From Pseudomonas marginalis (GTDB lineage Bacteria > Pseudomonadota > Gammaproteobacteria > Pseudomonadales > Pseudomonadaceae), in NCBI RefSeq assembly GCF_024169655.1, contig NZ_JALJWV010000001.1:4322001-4386000 (forward strand): a stretch of DNA of 64,000 nucleotides, read 5' to 3'. The translations under genes were made by a program, and so were the position numbers. The stretch's first letter is position 1, and each line of letters starts with the position of its first letter. A model generated the notes under the pieces. The model was given only the letters and a program-made list of their open reading frames with translations, ran no database searches and was not told the origin of the DNA. Below, piece by piece: positions 33,467 through 41,841 of the stretch.

Positions 33467-33970
33467 ATGCGCACACTGATGATCGAACCCCTGACCAAAG
33501 AAGCCTTCGCCCCCTTCGGAGACGTTATCGAAACCGACGGCAGCGATCACTTCATGATCAACAACGGTTCGACCATGCGCTTCCACAAACTGGCGACGGT
33601 CGAAACCGCAACGCCGGAAGACCACGCCATCATCAGCATTTTCCGCGCCGACGCGCTGCAAATGCCACTGACCGTGTGCATGCTGGAGAGACACCCGCTG
33701 GGCAGCCAGGCGTTCATACCGCTGCTCGGCAACCCCTTTCTGATCGTGGTCGCGCCACTTGGCGATGCACCGGTATCAGGCTTGGTCCGCGCCTTCGTCA
33801 CCAACGGCAGGCAGGGCATTAATTACCATCGCGGCGTCTGGCACCACCCGGTGCTGACGATCGAAAAGCGGGATGACTTCCTGGTGGTTGATCGCAGTGG
33901 CACCGGCAATAACTGCGATGAGCATTTTTTCAAAGAGGATGAGCGGTTGATCCTCGCCCCCCACCAATAA
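33467..33970 (+). CDS. allA: Ureidoglycolate lyase
   Basis: 167 residues. Converts ureidoglycolate to glyoxylate and urea, the last step of the route here. AllA pattern: MIEPLTKEAFAPFGDVIETDGSDHFMINNGSTMRFHKLA, then MLERHPLGSQAFIPLLGNPFLIVVAP and GQGINYHRGVWHHPVLTIEK-type segment (here ...GRQGINYHRGVWHHPVL). Preceded by GAAGACAGCC before the ATG. Lies between alc and puuD on the same strand. Confidence 0.95.
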   Translation: MRTLMIEPLTKEAFAPFGDVIETDGSDHFMINNGSTMRFHKLATVETATPEDHAIISIFRADALQMPLTVCMLERHPLGSQAFIPLLGNPFLIVVAPLGDAPVSGLVRAFVTNGRQGINYHRGVWHHPVLTIEKRDDFLVVDRSGTGNNCDEHFFKEDERLILAPHQ

Positions 33971-34021
33971 GAGAAGGCCTGATCACCCGACAACAAGGGC
34001 GACAAGCGAGAGGTAAAGACT

Positions 34022-35305
34022 GTGGAAGCACATCTGTTGGAATGGCTGAACCTTAGCGTGCGCTGGGTTCACATGATCACTGGCGTCGCCTGGATCGGCG
34101 CGTCGTTTTACTTCGTCTGGCTGGAAAACAACCTCAACCGCGCCAACCCCAAGGACGGCCTGGCCGGTGACTTGTGGGCGATCCACGGTGGCGGTATCTA
34201 CCACCTGGAAAAATACAAACTGGCCCCGCCGACCATGCCGGACAACCTGCACTGGTTCAAATGGGAAGCCTATTTCACCTGGATGTCGGGCGTCGCGCTG
34301 CTGTGCGTGGTGTTCTACCTCAACCCTACGCTGTACCTGCTCGCCCCTGGCAGCAGCCTGAGCGGCACCGAAGGCGTGTTGTTGGGCATCGGCTCACTGC
34401 TCGCCGGCTGGTTCATCTACTCCTTTCTCTGCGACTCGGCCCTGGGCAAACGCCCTGCGCTGCTCGGCCTGACCTTGTTCGTGCTATTGATCGCGGCGGC
34501 GTATGGCTTCAGCAAAGTGTTCAGCGGCCGCGGCGCGTACCTGCATGTGGGGGCGATCATCGGCACCATCATGGTCGGCAACGTGTTCCGCATCATCATG
34601 CCGGCGCAACGCGCGCTGGTGGCGGCAATCGCGCAGAACCGCACGCCGGACCCGGCCCTGCCGGCCAAGGGCTTGCTGCGTTCACGACACAACAACTACT
34701 TCACCTTGCCGGTGCTGTTCATCATGATCAGCAACCACTTCCCGAGCACTTACGGCAGCCAGTACAACTGGCTGATCCTGGCGGGGATTGCCGTGGCGGC
34801 GGTGTTGGTGCGGCATTACTTCAACACCCGGCATAACAGCCAGAAATATGCCTGGACCTTGCCGGTGGGCGCGTTGGCGATGATTTGCCTGGCGTATGTC
34901 ACCGGGCCCAAGCCGGTCACGGACGTGGCCAAGACACCGGCAGCCATCGAGTACCAACCGTTGCCGGAAACCGCGCTGGGCGGCGGCCTGAAACCCGCTG
35001 CGCCCGCCGCCCCCGCTGCTGTAGCCGCGCCCGCCCAGGCGACGATTGATTTCGACAAGGTGCATGGTGTGATCCAGGCACGCTGCGCCGTCTGCCATTC
35101 GGCCAGGCCCAGCAGCCCGCTGTTCAGCACTGCACCGGCGGGCGTGATGTTCGACACACCGACGCAGATCCAGCAGCAGGCTGCGCGTATTCAGGCGCAG
35201 GCCGTGGCGAGCCAGATCATGCCACTGGGCAACATCACCCAGATGACCCAGCAGGAACGCGATCTGATCGGCACCTGGATCAATCAAGGGGCGCGCACGA
35301 ATTAA
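34022..35305 (+). CDS. puuD: Membrane urate oxidase/hydroxylase with cytochrome c domain
   Basis: 427 residues. PuuD is an integral membrane urate oxidase linked to a C-terminal cytochrome c domain, replacing soluble uricase in many proteobacteria. Eight or so helices fill residues 10-305, starting EAHLLEWLNLSVRWVHMITGVAWIGASFYFVWLENN with a conserved His. After an Ala/Pro linker, the heme c site CAVCH is at about residues 355-359 in ARCAVCHSARPSSPLF. GTG start at 34022 with AGAGG upstream. No soluble uricase was found in the window, so this is probably the first step of the local pathway. Confidence 0.94.
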   Translation: MEAHLLEWLNLSVRWVHMITGVAWIGASFYFVWLENNLNRANPKDGLAGDLWAIHGGGIYHLEKYKLAPPTMPDNLHWFKWEAYFTWMSGVALLCVVFYLNPTLYLLAPGSSLSGTEGVLLGIGSLLAGWFIYSFLCDSALGKRPALLGLTLFVLLIAAAYGFSKVFSGRGAYLHVGAIIGTIMVGNVFRIIMPAQRALVAAIAQNRTPDPALPAKGLLRSRHNNYFTLPVLFIMISNHFPSTYGSQYNWLILAGIAVAAVLVRHYFNTRHNSQKYAWTLPVGALAMICLAYVTGPKPVTDVAKTPAAIEYQPLPETALGGGLKPAAPAAPAAVAAPAQATIDFDKVHGVIQARCAVCHSARPSSPLFSTAPAGVMFDTPTQIQQQAARIQAQAVASQIMPLGNITQMTQQERDLIGTWINQGARTN

Positions 35306-35740
35306 CGGATTAGCGCAGGACTAACCTGTGGGCGGGGGCTTGCTCCCTCCCACATCCGGCCTGCGTTGTCGCTGAATGTACTGTTCCACATCCTCGCGGC
35401 TTTGAACCACCCGCCGTCGTCCACACGCATTGATTCCTTCGTTCCAGAAAAACAATAAAGAACAGGAACCCCAACATGCATGCCATCCAACGGGGAACAG
35501 CCACACGCCGTGCCCCATTCTCGCCCCGCACGCGCTCTAACAGCGCACTTGAGCCAAGGCTTTGGAGCCAGTATTCTCCGCGCCCGCTCGAATCGACTCA
35601 AAAAAAAACAGCGAATATAAAAGCTGACTATAAGGCCAACTTATCCCGGCCTGCGGTCTGCGGCCCAAGTGCGCAAAAGTCCCCTGAGTTCGACTGCATC
35701 TGTTGCCGTCGACGACATTTTTTTGGGTTTTTTAGCACCT
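35306..35740. other. Intergenic, no gene seen
   Basis: Between puuD and the porin gene, with a REP hairpin at its left end and a sigma-54 promoter just after its right end. A 98-codon frame from 35476 has an AGGAA ribosome-like site but Arg/Pro-rich, unrecognisable content and is not called. The stretch from 35595 is A-rich and likely part of the porin promoter region. Total gap is 561 bases. Confidence 0.5.
35327..35354. repeat. REP hairpin
   Basis: TGTGGGCGGGGGCTTGCTCC joined directly to the complementary arm CCTCCCACA with a few mismatches; REP arms without the REPIN interior. Possible transcript end for puuD. Confidence 0.75.
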
Positions 35741-35756
35741 TGGCGCAGCTCTTGCT
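35741..35756 (+). promoter_or_regulatory. Sigma-54 promoter for the Tsx-like porin
   Basis: TGGCGCAGCTCTTGCT: GG-N10-GC with a perfect TTGCT -12 and TGGCGC at -24. It is 111 bases before the porin ATG and implies a leader of about 100 bases. Confidence 0.65.
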
Positions 35757-35866
35757 AAAGCATCAAAGCTGACCGAACAGACGATTTTTTCAGCGAACCA
35801 AAAGGCGCCACACCAGAGCGCCGACATAGAAGAAAAACCATAAAACTTTAACTCGGGAGCAACCGA

Positions 35867-36652
35867 ATGAAACCTATGTTCAAAGGCCTGATGCTGGCAG
35901 GAACCCTGCTGGCTGGTGGCCAAGCTGTGGCCGGTGACCTGTTGCAGTGGCAGAACAACAGCCTGACGTACCTGTGGGGCAAAAACTTTACCGTCAACCC
36001 GCAGATCCAACAGACCGTCACGTTTGAACACGCCGATGCGTGGAAGTACGGCGACAACTTCTTCTTCCTCGACCGCATCTTTTACAACGGTAAGGAAGAC
36101 GGCAACGTCGGCCCCAGTACTTACTACGGCGAGTTCACTCCACGCCTGTCGTTCGGCAAGATTTTCGACAAAGACTTGTCCTTCGGACCGATCAAAGATG
36201 TATTGCTGGCGTTCACTTATGAGTTCGGCGAAGGCGATAACGAATCGTACCTGGTAGGCCCGGGCTTCGACCTGAACATCCCCGGTTTCGACTACTTCCA
36301 GTTGAACTTCTATCAGCGCCAGACCGAAGGCAATCGCGCAGGCGACGGCGTATGGCAGATCACCCCGGTGTGGTCGTACACCCTCCCGGTGGGCAACTCC
36401 AACATCCTCATCGACGGCTATATGGATTGGGTGGTGGACAACGACAAGAACGCCCGTGGCACTTATCACGCCAACCTGCACTTCAACCCGCAGGTCAAAT
36501 ATGACCTGGGCAAGGCGATGAACTGGGGCGAGAAACAACTGTATGTCGGTTTTGAATACGACTACTGGAAGAACAAATACGGGATCGAAGATTCCGGCGC
36601 GTTCAAGACCACTCAGGATACGGCGAGCTTCCTGGTCAAGTACCACTTCTGA
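35867..36652 (+). CDS. Tsx/OmpK-type nucleoside-specific outer membrane channel
   Basis: 261 residues. A signal peptide (MKPMFKGLMLAGTLLAGGQAVA, split about residue 22) precedes a 12-strand-type barrel: DLLQWQNNSLTYLWGKNF, DNFFFLDRIFYNG, STYYGEFTPRLSFGKIF, NILIDGYMDWVV and a final strand ending in aromatic Phe (SFLVKYHF), as outer membrane proteins do. The pattern fits the Tsx/OmpK channel family, which passes nucleosides. Next to the purine genes it probably admits purines or nucleosides. Probably sigma-54 dependent. Confidence 0.88.
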   Translation: MKPMFKGLMLAGTLLAGGQAVAGDLLQWQNNSLTYLWGKNFTVNPQIQQTVTFEHADAWKYGDNFFFLDRIFYNGKEDGNVGPSTYYGEFTPRLSFGKIFDKDLSFGPIKDVLLAFTYEFGEGDNESYLVGPGFDLNIPGFDYFQLNFYQRQTEGNRAGDGVWQITPVWSYTLPVGNSNILIDGYMDWVVDNDKNARGTYHANLHFNPQVKYDLGKAMNWGEKQLYVGFEYDYWKNKYGIEDSGAFKTTQDTASFLVKYHF

Positions 36653-36670
36653 TTGAACACCGCCGATTCA

Positions 36671-36698
36671 TGTGGGAGGGGGGCTTGCCTCCTCCCAC
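36671..36698. repeat. REP hairpin between convergent genes
   Basis: TGTGGGAGGGGGGCTTG joined to its complementary arm CCTCCTCCCAC, between the porin stop (36652) and the patatin stop (36701). Confidence 0.8.
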
Positions 36699-36700
36699 CT

Positions 36701-37855
36701 TCAGATCGGTAACAGGCCCAGGAACCGCGTTATTTCCTCGCGCTTGGCCAGGGCATCACTGCGCCCCAACTCGATCAATTCGCTGCAATACCCCGCCTCG
36801 AACAGCAAATAACTGAGCACCCCCGCCCCGCTGGTCTTGGTCGCACCCGGCCCCCGCAGGAACAGACGCAACGCCGCCGGCAATTCCTGCCGATGCCGCG
36901 CCGCAATTTCATCGATCGGCTGACTCGGCGCAATCACCAGCACGTCCACCGGCGCCAGGCCCTGGGCCGCGCTGTCGATCGGTTGGAAATGGCTGAACTG
37001 GTTCAAGCGCTCCAGCAATTCGATATCACTTTCCAGGCTGTCAATGAACGTGCTGTTGAGCATGTGCCCACCGATCTGCGCCAGGGTCGGCTGCTGGCCA
37101 GTGTAGGCACGCTGCAACGAGTGTTCATGCTCGACGCCGCGCGGGTTGCCGCTGACGCCCACCACCAGCACGCGGTTGGCGCCCAGGTGCAAGGCTGGGC
37201 TGATAGGCGCCGATTGCCGCACGGCGCCATCGCCGAAATACTCATGCTTGAGTTTGACCGGGGCAAACAGCAAGGGAATCGCCGAACTGGCCAACAGGTG
37301 TTCAACCGTGAGTTGGGTGGGCACACCGATACGCCGATGGCGCAACCAGGCATCGATGGTGCCGCCGCCCTGGTAGAACGTCACCGCTTGCCCGGATTCG
37401 TAACCGAAGGCCGTGACCGCTACCGCCTTCAGGTGTTTGTCGCGGATGGCTTCGTCAATGCCGTCCAGGTGCAGTTTGTCGTGCAACAAATCGCGCAGCG
37501 GCGAGCTGTTGAGCAGCGCCACCGGCACCTGGGCGCCCAGGCCGAGCAGGCTGTGGAAACAGAAGCGACCGGCCTGGTGAATCACCCCCGGCCAGTCGCT
37601 GCGCAGCACCAGATGGCTGCGAAACCCCTGCCAGAACGCCGTCAGACGCTCGATCGCCGCAGTGAAGTCCATGGCGCCGCTGGCCAGGCTCACCGCGTTG
37701 ATCGCGCCGGCCGATGTACCGACGATCACCGGAAACGGATTGGCCGCGCCCGGCGGCAGCAACTCGGCAATCGCCGCCAGTACCCCCACCTGATACGCCG
37801 CTCGCGCCCCGCCGCCGGAAAGAATCAAGCCTGTGACCGGTTCAGCTTGGCGCAT
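36701..37855 (-). CDS. Patatin-like phospholipase
   Basis: 384 residues. Ser-Asp dyad lipase: oxyanion loop LILSGGGARAAYQVGVLAAI, nucleophile elbow VIVGTSAGAINA (Ser about residue 48) and Asp in YFGDGAVRQSAP. No signal peptide, so probably cytoplasmic or membrane-surface acting; cleaves acyl esters of lipids. Downstream domain includes LINSLESDIELLERLNQFS-like helical region. It is followed upstream on the same strand, 30 bases away, by the lipid A acyltransferase gene, hinting at membrane-lipid remodelling. The physiological substrate is unknown. Confidence 0.9.
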   Translation of the reverse strand: MRQAEPVTGLILSGGGARAAYQVGVLAAIAELLPPGAANPFPVIVGTSAGAINAVSLASGAMDFTAAIERLTAFWQGFRSHLVLRSDWPGVIHQAGRFCFHSLLGLGAQVPVALLNSSPLRDLLHDKLHLDGIDEAIRDKHLKAVAVTAFGYESGQAVTFYQGGGTIDAWLRHRRIGVPTQLTVEHLLASSAIPLLFAPVKLKHEYFGDGAVRQSAPISPALHLGANRVLVVGVSGNPRGVEHEHSLQRAYTGQQPTLAQIGGHMLNSTFIDSLESDIELLERLNQFSHFQPIDSAAQGLAPVDVLVIAPSQPIDEIAARHRQELPAALRLFLRGPGATKTSGAGVLSYLLFEAGYCSELIELGRSDALAKREEITRFLGLLPI

Positions 37856-37885
37856 CGCATTACTCCATGGGGGGAAAAGCAGGTC

Positions 37886-38821
37886 TTATCGACGGCGTTT
37901 TTCGTACAGTTTGGGCTCGCCCGGCGGCCGGCTCTTGAAGCGGCGATGGGTCCACAGGTATTGCTCGGGGCATTCGCGCACCGAGGTTTCGACCCACTGG
38001 TTGATCCGCAGGCAATCGATCTCATCGCTCTCGCCGGGAAAATCCGTCAACGGTGGGTGGATCACCAGGCGATAACCGCTGCCGTCGGCCAGGCGTTCCT
38101 GGGTAAACGGCACCACCAGCGCCTTGCCCAGGCGGGCAAACTTGCTGGTGGCGGGCACGGTGGCGGCCTGGATGCCGAACAGCGGCACGAAGATACTTTG
38201 CTTGGCGCCGTAGTCCTGGTCCGGTGCGTACCAGATGGCCCGGCCGGCGCGCAGCAGCTTGAGCATGCCACGCACGTCTTCACGCTCCACGGCCAGGGAG
38301 TCGAGGTTGTGGCGCTCGCGGCCACGGCGCTGGATAAAGTCGAACAGCGGGTTGCCGTGCTCGCGGTACATGCCGTCGATGGTGTGCTTTTGCCCGAGCA
38401 GGGCCGCGCCGATTTCCAGGGTGGTGAAATGCAGGGCCATGAGGATCACGCCCTTGCCGTCCAACTGGGCCTGCTTGAGGTGCTCCAGGCCTTCGACGTG
38501 GGCCAGCCGCGCCAGACGCTGGCGCGACCACCACCAACTCATGGCCATTTCAAAGAAGGCGATGCCGGTGGAGGCGAAGTTTTCCTTGAGCAAGTGTTTA
38601 CGCGCTTGTGCGGACTTTTCCGGGAAGCACAGCTCCAGGTTGCGTGCGGCGATGCGGCGCCGTTCGCCGGCCACGCGGTACATGCCGGCACCCAGCAGGC
38701 GACCAATGGTCAGCAGCGCACGGTACGGCAATTGAGTGACCAGCCACAGCAGGCCGAGTCCCAGCCATAACAGCCAAAATCGCGGATGAAAAAATACAGC
38801 TCGAAAACGCGGGCGATCCAT
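37886..38821 (-). CDS. Lipid A late (lauroyl-type) acyltransferase
   Basis: 311 residues. One N-terminal membrane helix (FWLLWLGLGLLWLVTQLPYRALLTIGRLLG, about residues 14-40), then an LpxL/HtrB acyltransferase domain. The HX4(D/E) catalytic motif is HFTTLE in GVILMALHFTTLEIGAALLG; later YAPDQDYG and the C-terminal QYLWTHRRFKSRPPGEP are typical. It adds a secondary acyl chain to lipid A at the inner membrane. I use the ATG at 38821 (MDRPRFR), with GGAA upstream, and not the ATG at 38842, which lacks a ribosome site. The same gene lies beside minC in P. aeruginosa, as I recall (htrB1). Confidence 0.9.
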   Translation of the reverse strand: MDRPRFRAVFFHPRFWLLWLGLGLLWLVTQLPYRALLTIGRLLGAGMYRVAGERRRIAARNLELCFPEKSAQARKHLLKENFASTGIAFFEMAMSWWWSRQRLARLAHVEGLEHLKQAQLDGKGVILMALHFTTLEIGAALLGQKHTIDGMYREHGNPLFDFIQRRGRERHNLDSLAVEREDVRGMLKLLRAGRAIWYAPDQDYGAKQSIFVPLFGIQAATVPATSKFARLGKALVVPFTQERLADGSGYRLVIHPPLTDFPGESDEIDCLRINQWVETSVRECPEQYLWTHRRFKSRPPGEPKLYEKRRR

Positions 38822-38940
38822 TACAGATTCCGGTAAAGACATGGGCCGCGCATTCTACAACGGTTCGACTCGGCTTGCGGCCAGTGGTTGTTCTCGTTAT
38901 AAGTCTCGACACTTTTCGTGACAAGCCGCTTTTGCCGACC

Positions 38941-39678
38941 ATGAGCCAAACCGAACCGCTAGACCAAGATCCCGTGTTCCAGCTGAAAGGCAGCATGCTC
39001 GCCATTACCGTGCTGGAATTGGCCCGCAATGACCTCGACGCACTGGATCGCCAGCTCGCCGCCAAGGTCGCCCTGGCGCCGAATTTTTTCAACAATGCCC
39101 CACTGGTGCTGGCCCTCGACAAACTGCCAGCCGGCGAAGGCACGATCGACCTGCCGGGCCTGATGCGCGTTTGCCGCTCCCATGGCCTGCGCACCCTGGC
39201 GATTCGTGCCAACCGTATCGAAGACATTGCCGCAGCCATCGCAATTGAACTGCCAGTACTGCCACCGTCGGGTGCCCGCGAGCGTCCGCTCGATCCGTTG
39301 GCCGGTGAAGTGAAGAAAAAACCGGAAAAACCACCGGAGCCTACGGTCAAACCGACCAAGATCATCACCTCCCCCGTGCGCGGCGGGCAGCAGATTTACG
39401 CCCAGGGCGGCGACCTGGTGGTGATCGCGTCGGTCAGTCCGGGCGCGGAACTTCTGGCCGATGGCAACATCCATGTATACGGCCCCATGCGCGGGCGTGC
39501 CCTCGCCGGCATCAAGGGTGATACCAAGGCGCGTATTTTTTGCCAGCAATTGACCGCTGAGCTGGTGTCGATCGCGGGCCAGTACAAGGTTTCAGAAGAC
39601 TTGCGCCGTGACCCGCTGTGGGGCGCAGCAGTACAAGTCAGCCTGTCGGGTGATGTGTTGAACATCATCCGTCTTTAA
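38941..39678 (+). CDS. minC: Septum site-determining protein MinC
   Basis: 245 residues. Inhibits FtsZ polymerisation away from midcell, working with MinD. N-domain DPVFQLKGSMLAITVLELARNDLDALDRQLAAKV; a proline-rich linker around residues 118-140 (KKKPEKPPEPTVKPTK); C-domain with VRGGQQIYAQGGDLVVIASVSPGAELLADGNIHVYG and MRGRALAGIKGDTKARIFCQQL. Divergent from the acyltransferase gene; minD follows after 199 bases. Confidence 0.97.
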   Translation: MSQTEPLDQDPVFQLKGSMLAITVLELARNDLDALDRQLAAKVALAPNFFNNAPLVLALDKLPAGEGTIDLPGLMRVCRSHGLRTLAIRANRIEDIAAAIAIELPVLPPSGARERPLDPLAGEVKKKPEKPPEPTVKPTKIITSPVRGGQQIYAQGGDLVVIASVSPGAELLADGNIHVYGPMRGRALAGIKGDTKARIFCQQLTAELVSIAGQYKVSEDLRRDPLWGAAVQVSLSGDVLNIIRL

Positions 39679-39877
39679 CGGATACTGCCGCATTTTCCAA
39701 GCATCTCTAGACTCTGATAGCACAGCGAAACCGGCAAGACTTGCGTAGGACTCATTTGAAGTTGGCGTTTCCCTGCGGAAACCACATCTTTTCCCTACAA
39801 AGGCTGTCCGCCTGCAGCGAGTTCCAAGAGATGTTTTTCAGGGACTGAAAGTCCTTTTTCCTTAGGGGTGAAACACC

Positions 39878-40690
39878 TTGGCCAAGATTCTCGTGGTTAC
39901 ATCCGGCAAGGGTGGTGTGGGTAAGACCACCACCAGCGCCGCTATCGGTACCGGCCTCGCTCTGCGCGGCCACAAGACAGTCATCGTCGACTTCGACGTC
40001 GGTTTGCGTAACCTCGACCTGATCATGGGCTGCGAACGCCGCGTGGTGTATGACTTCGTCAACGTGGTCAACGGCGAAGCCAACCTGCAACAGGCCCTGA
40101 TCAAGGACAAGCGCCTTGAGAACCTGTACGTACTGGCCGCCAGCCAGACCCGCGACAAAGAAGCGTTGACCAAGGAAGGCGTGGGCAAAGTCCTCGCTGA
40201 ACTGAAGGAAACCTTCGAATACGTGGTGTGCGACTCCCCGGCCGGTATCGAAACCGGTGCTCACCTGGCGATGTACTTCGCCGATGAAGCCATCGTGGTA
40301 ACCAACCCGGAAGTCTCCTCGGTACGTGACTCGGACCGCATGCTCGGCCTGCTGGCCAGCAAGTCCAAGCGCGCCGAAGACGGCCAGGAGCCGATCAAGG
40401 AGCACTTGCTGCTGACCCGCTACAACCCGGAGCGCGTCAGCAAAGGCGAAATGCTCGGCGTTGAAGACGTCAAGGACATCCTGGCCGTGACCCTACTGGG
40501 CGTGATTCCAGAATCGCAAGCCGTACTGAAAGCCTCCAACCAAGGCGTACCGGTGATTCTCGACGACCAGAGCGACGCCGGCCAGGCGTACAGCGATGCC
40601 GTCGATCGCTTGCTGGGCAAAACCGTGGAACATCGCTTCCTCGATGTACAGAAGAAGGGATTCTTCGAGCGTATCTTTGGAGGCAACTAA
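39878..40690 (+). CDS. minD: Septum site-determining ATPase MinD
   Basis: 270 residues. Deviant Walker A motif KGGVGKTTTSAA right at the N-terminus (AKILVVTSGKGGVGKTT), Walker B-type VIVDFDVGLRNLDLIMGCE and C-terminal amphipathic membrane-targeting helix (VQKKGFFERIFGGN). Membrane ATPase that recruits MinC and is released by MinE. The start is TTG at 39878, with AGGGGTG upstream; this start is also used in other pseudomonads, I believe. minE begins 3 bases after the stop. Confidence 0.97.
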   Translation: MAKILVVTSGKGGVGKTTTSAAIGTGLALRGHKTVIVDFDVGLRNLDLIMGCERRVVYDFVNVVNGEANLQQALIKDKRLENLYVLAASQTRDKEALTKEGVGKVLAELKETFEYVVCDSPAGIETGAHLAMYFADEAIVVTNPEVSSVRDSDRMLGLLASKSKRAEDGQEPIKEHLLLTRYNPERVSKGEMLGVEDVKDILAVTLLGVIPESQAVLKASNQGVPVILDDQSDAGQAYSDAVDRLLGKTVEHRFLDVQKKGFFERIFGGN

Positions 40691-40693
40691 ATA

Positions 40694-40948
40694 ATGAAAT
40701 TTCTCGACTTCTTTCGCGCAAACAAAAAGCCAAGTACCGCGTCGGTAGCGAAAGAGCGTCTACAGATCATCGTGGCGCACGAACGCGGCCAACGCAGCAC
40801 GCCGGACTACCTGCCAGCCTTGCAGAAGGAACTGGTCGAGGTGATCCGCAAGTACGTCAATATCGGCAACGACGACGTGCATGTCGCCCTGGAAAACGAC
40901 GGCAGTTGCTCGATTCTGGAACTCAATATCACCCTGCCTGATCGTTGA
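40694..40948 (+). CDS. minE: Cell division topological specificity factor MinE
   Basis: 84 residues, typical length. N-terminal membrane/anti-MinCD helix MKFLDFFRANKKPSTASVAKERLQIIVAHERGQ and C-terminal topological domain YLPALQKELVEVIRKYVNI. It releases MinD from the membrane, creating the pole-to-pole oscillation that keeps the septum at midcell. Three bases after minD, same operon. Confidence 0.97.
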   Translation: MKFLDFFRANKKPSTASVAKERLQIIVAHERGQRSTPDYLPALQKELVEVIRKYVNIGNDDVHVALENDGSCSILELNITLPDR

Positions 40949-41044
40949 TCGAACGGGCGGTCGCCACGGCGGCTCCGTCACCTTGATCCCTTTGCGGGAG
41001 CCGGGTGGTCGAGCCGCCGTTGGCGTTTGTTACGAGGCTGTTTA

Positions 41045-41680
41045 ATGCCGTTGTCCAACATCCATATCCTCTACCAGGACGACGCTGTCCTGGTGGTGAA
41101 CAAGCCGACTTTGCTGCTCTCGGTGCCTGGCCGCGCCGACGACAACAAGGACTGCCTGATCACTCGCCTGCAGGAAAACGGCTACCCAGAGGCCAGAATC
41201 GTCCATCGACTGGATTGGGAAACCTCGGGGATCATCCTGCTCGCGCGGGACGCCGACACCCATCGCGAACTGTCCCGCCAGTTTCATGACCGCGAAACCG
41301 AAAAGGCCTACACCGCCCTGGCTTGGGGTCAACCGGAACTGGACAGCGGCAGCATCGATCTGCCCCTGCGCTACGATCCGCCAACCAAGCCACGCCATGT
41401 GGTCGACCACGAGTTCGGCAAGCATGCGCTGACCTTCTGGAAGGTGCTGGAACGTTGCGGTGACTGGTGCCGCGTCGAGCTGACGCCGATCACCGGGCGC
41501 TCGCACCAGTTGCGCGTGCATATGTTGTCTATCGGCCACCCGCTGCTCGGTGATGGCTTGTATGCCCATGAACAAGCCCTGGCCGCCTGGCCGCGCCTGT
41601 GCCTGCACGCGAGCATGCTGAGCTTCACTCACCCGCAAAGCGGCGAGCGGCTGCGCTTCGAGTGCCCGGCCCCCTTCTAA
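41045..41680 (+). CDS. RluA-family pseudouridine synthase
   Basis: 211 residues. Catalytic motif HRLDWETSGIILLARD (Asp of the RluA family), N-terminal LYQDDAVLVVNKPTLLLSVPGR and the end motif ITGRSHQLRVHMLSIGHPLLGD. No S4 domain. It isomerises uridine in RNA; which RNA and position is not readable from sequence, though RluA itself acts on 23S rRNA and tRNA. ATG at 41045 has GAGG upstream. It follows minE on the same strand. Confidence 0.92.
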   Translation: MPLSNIHILYQDDAVLVVNKPTLLLSVPGRADDNKDCLITRLQENGYPEARIVHRLDWETSGIILLARDADTHRELSRQFHDRETEKAYTALAWGQPELDSGSIDLPLRYDPPTKPRHVVDHEFGKHALTFWKVLERCGDWCRVELTPITGRSHQLRVHMLSIGHPLLGDGLYAHEQALAAWPRLCLHASMLSFTHPQSGERLRFECPAPF

Positions 41681-41700
41681 AGCTGTAAACACCGTCAAAT

Positions 41701-41778
41701 CTGGGAGGGGATTGCAGTGGGTCAGTGAACAAATGCAGTGACTGACACTCCGCCATCGGGGGCAAGCCCCCGCCCACA
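41701..41778. repeat. Degenerate REPIN
   Basis: Left arm CTGGGAGGGGATTGC is diverged, right arm CCATCGGGGGCAAGCCCC then CGCCCACA, inverted about a spacer with partial symmetry (CAGTGACTGACACT). Between the pseudouridine synthase and the aminopeptidase. Confidence 0.7.
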
Positions 41779-41841
41779 TTTGTGCTGTGCACTTCTCGCC
41801 ATCGAACGGTAAACTCCGCGCATTGCTGTCTGGAGCTATTT

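Noticed and set aside
35476..35772. A 98-codon frame with an AGGAA site between puuD and the porin
   Set aside because: Arg/Pro-rich composition, overlaps the sigma-54 promoter and resembles no protein I know. Left as intergenic.
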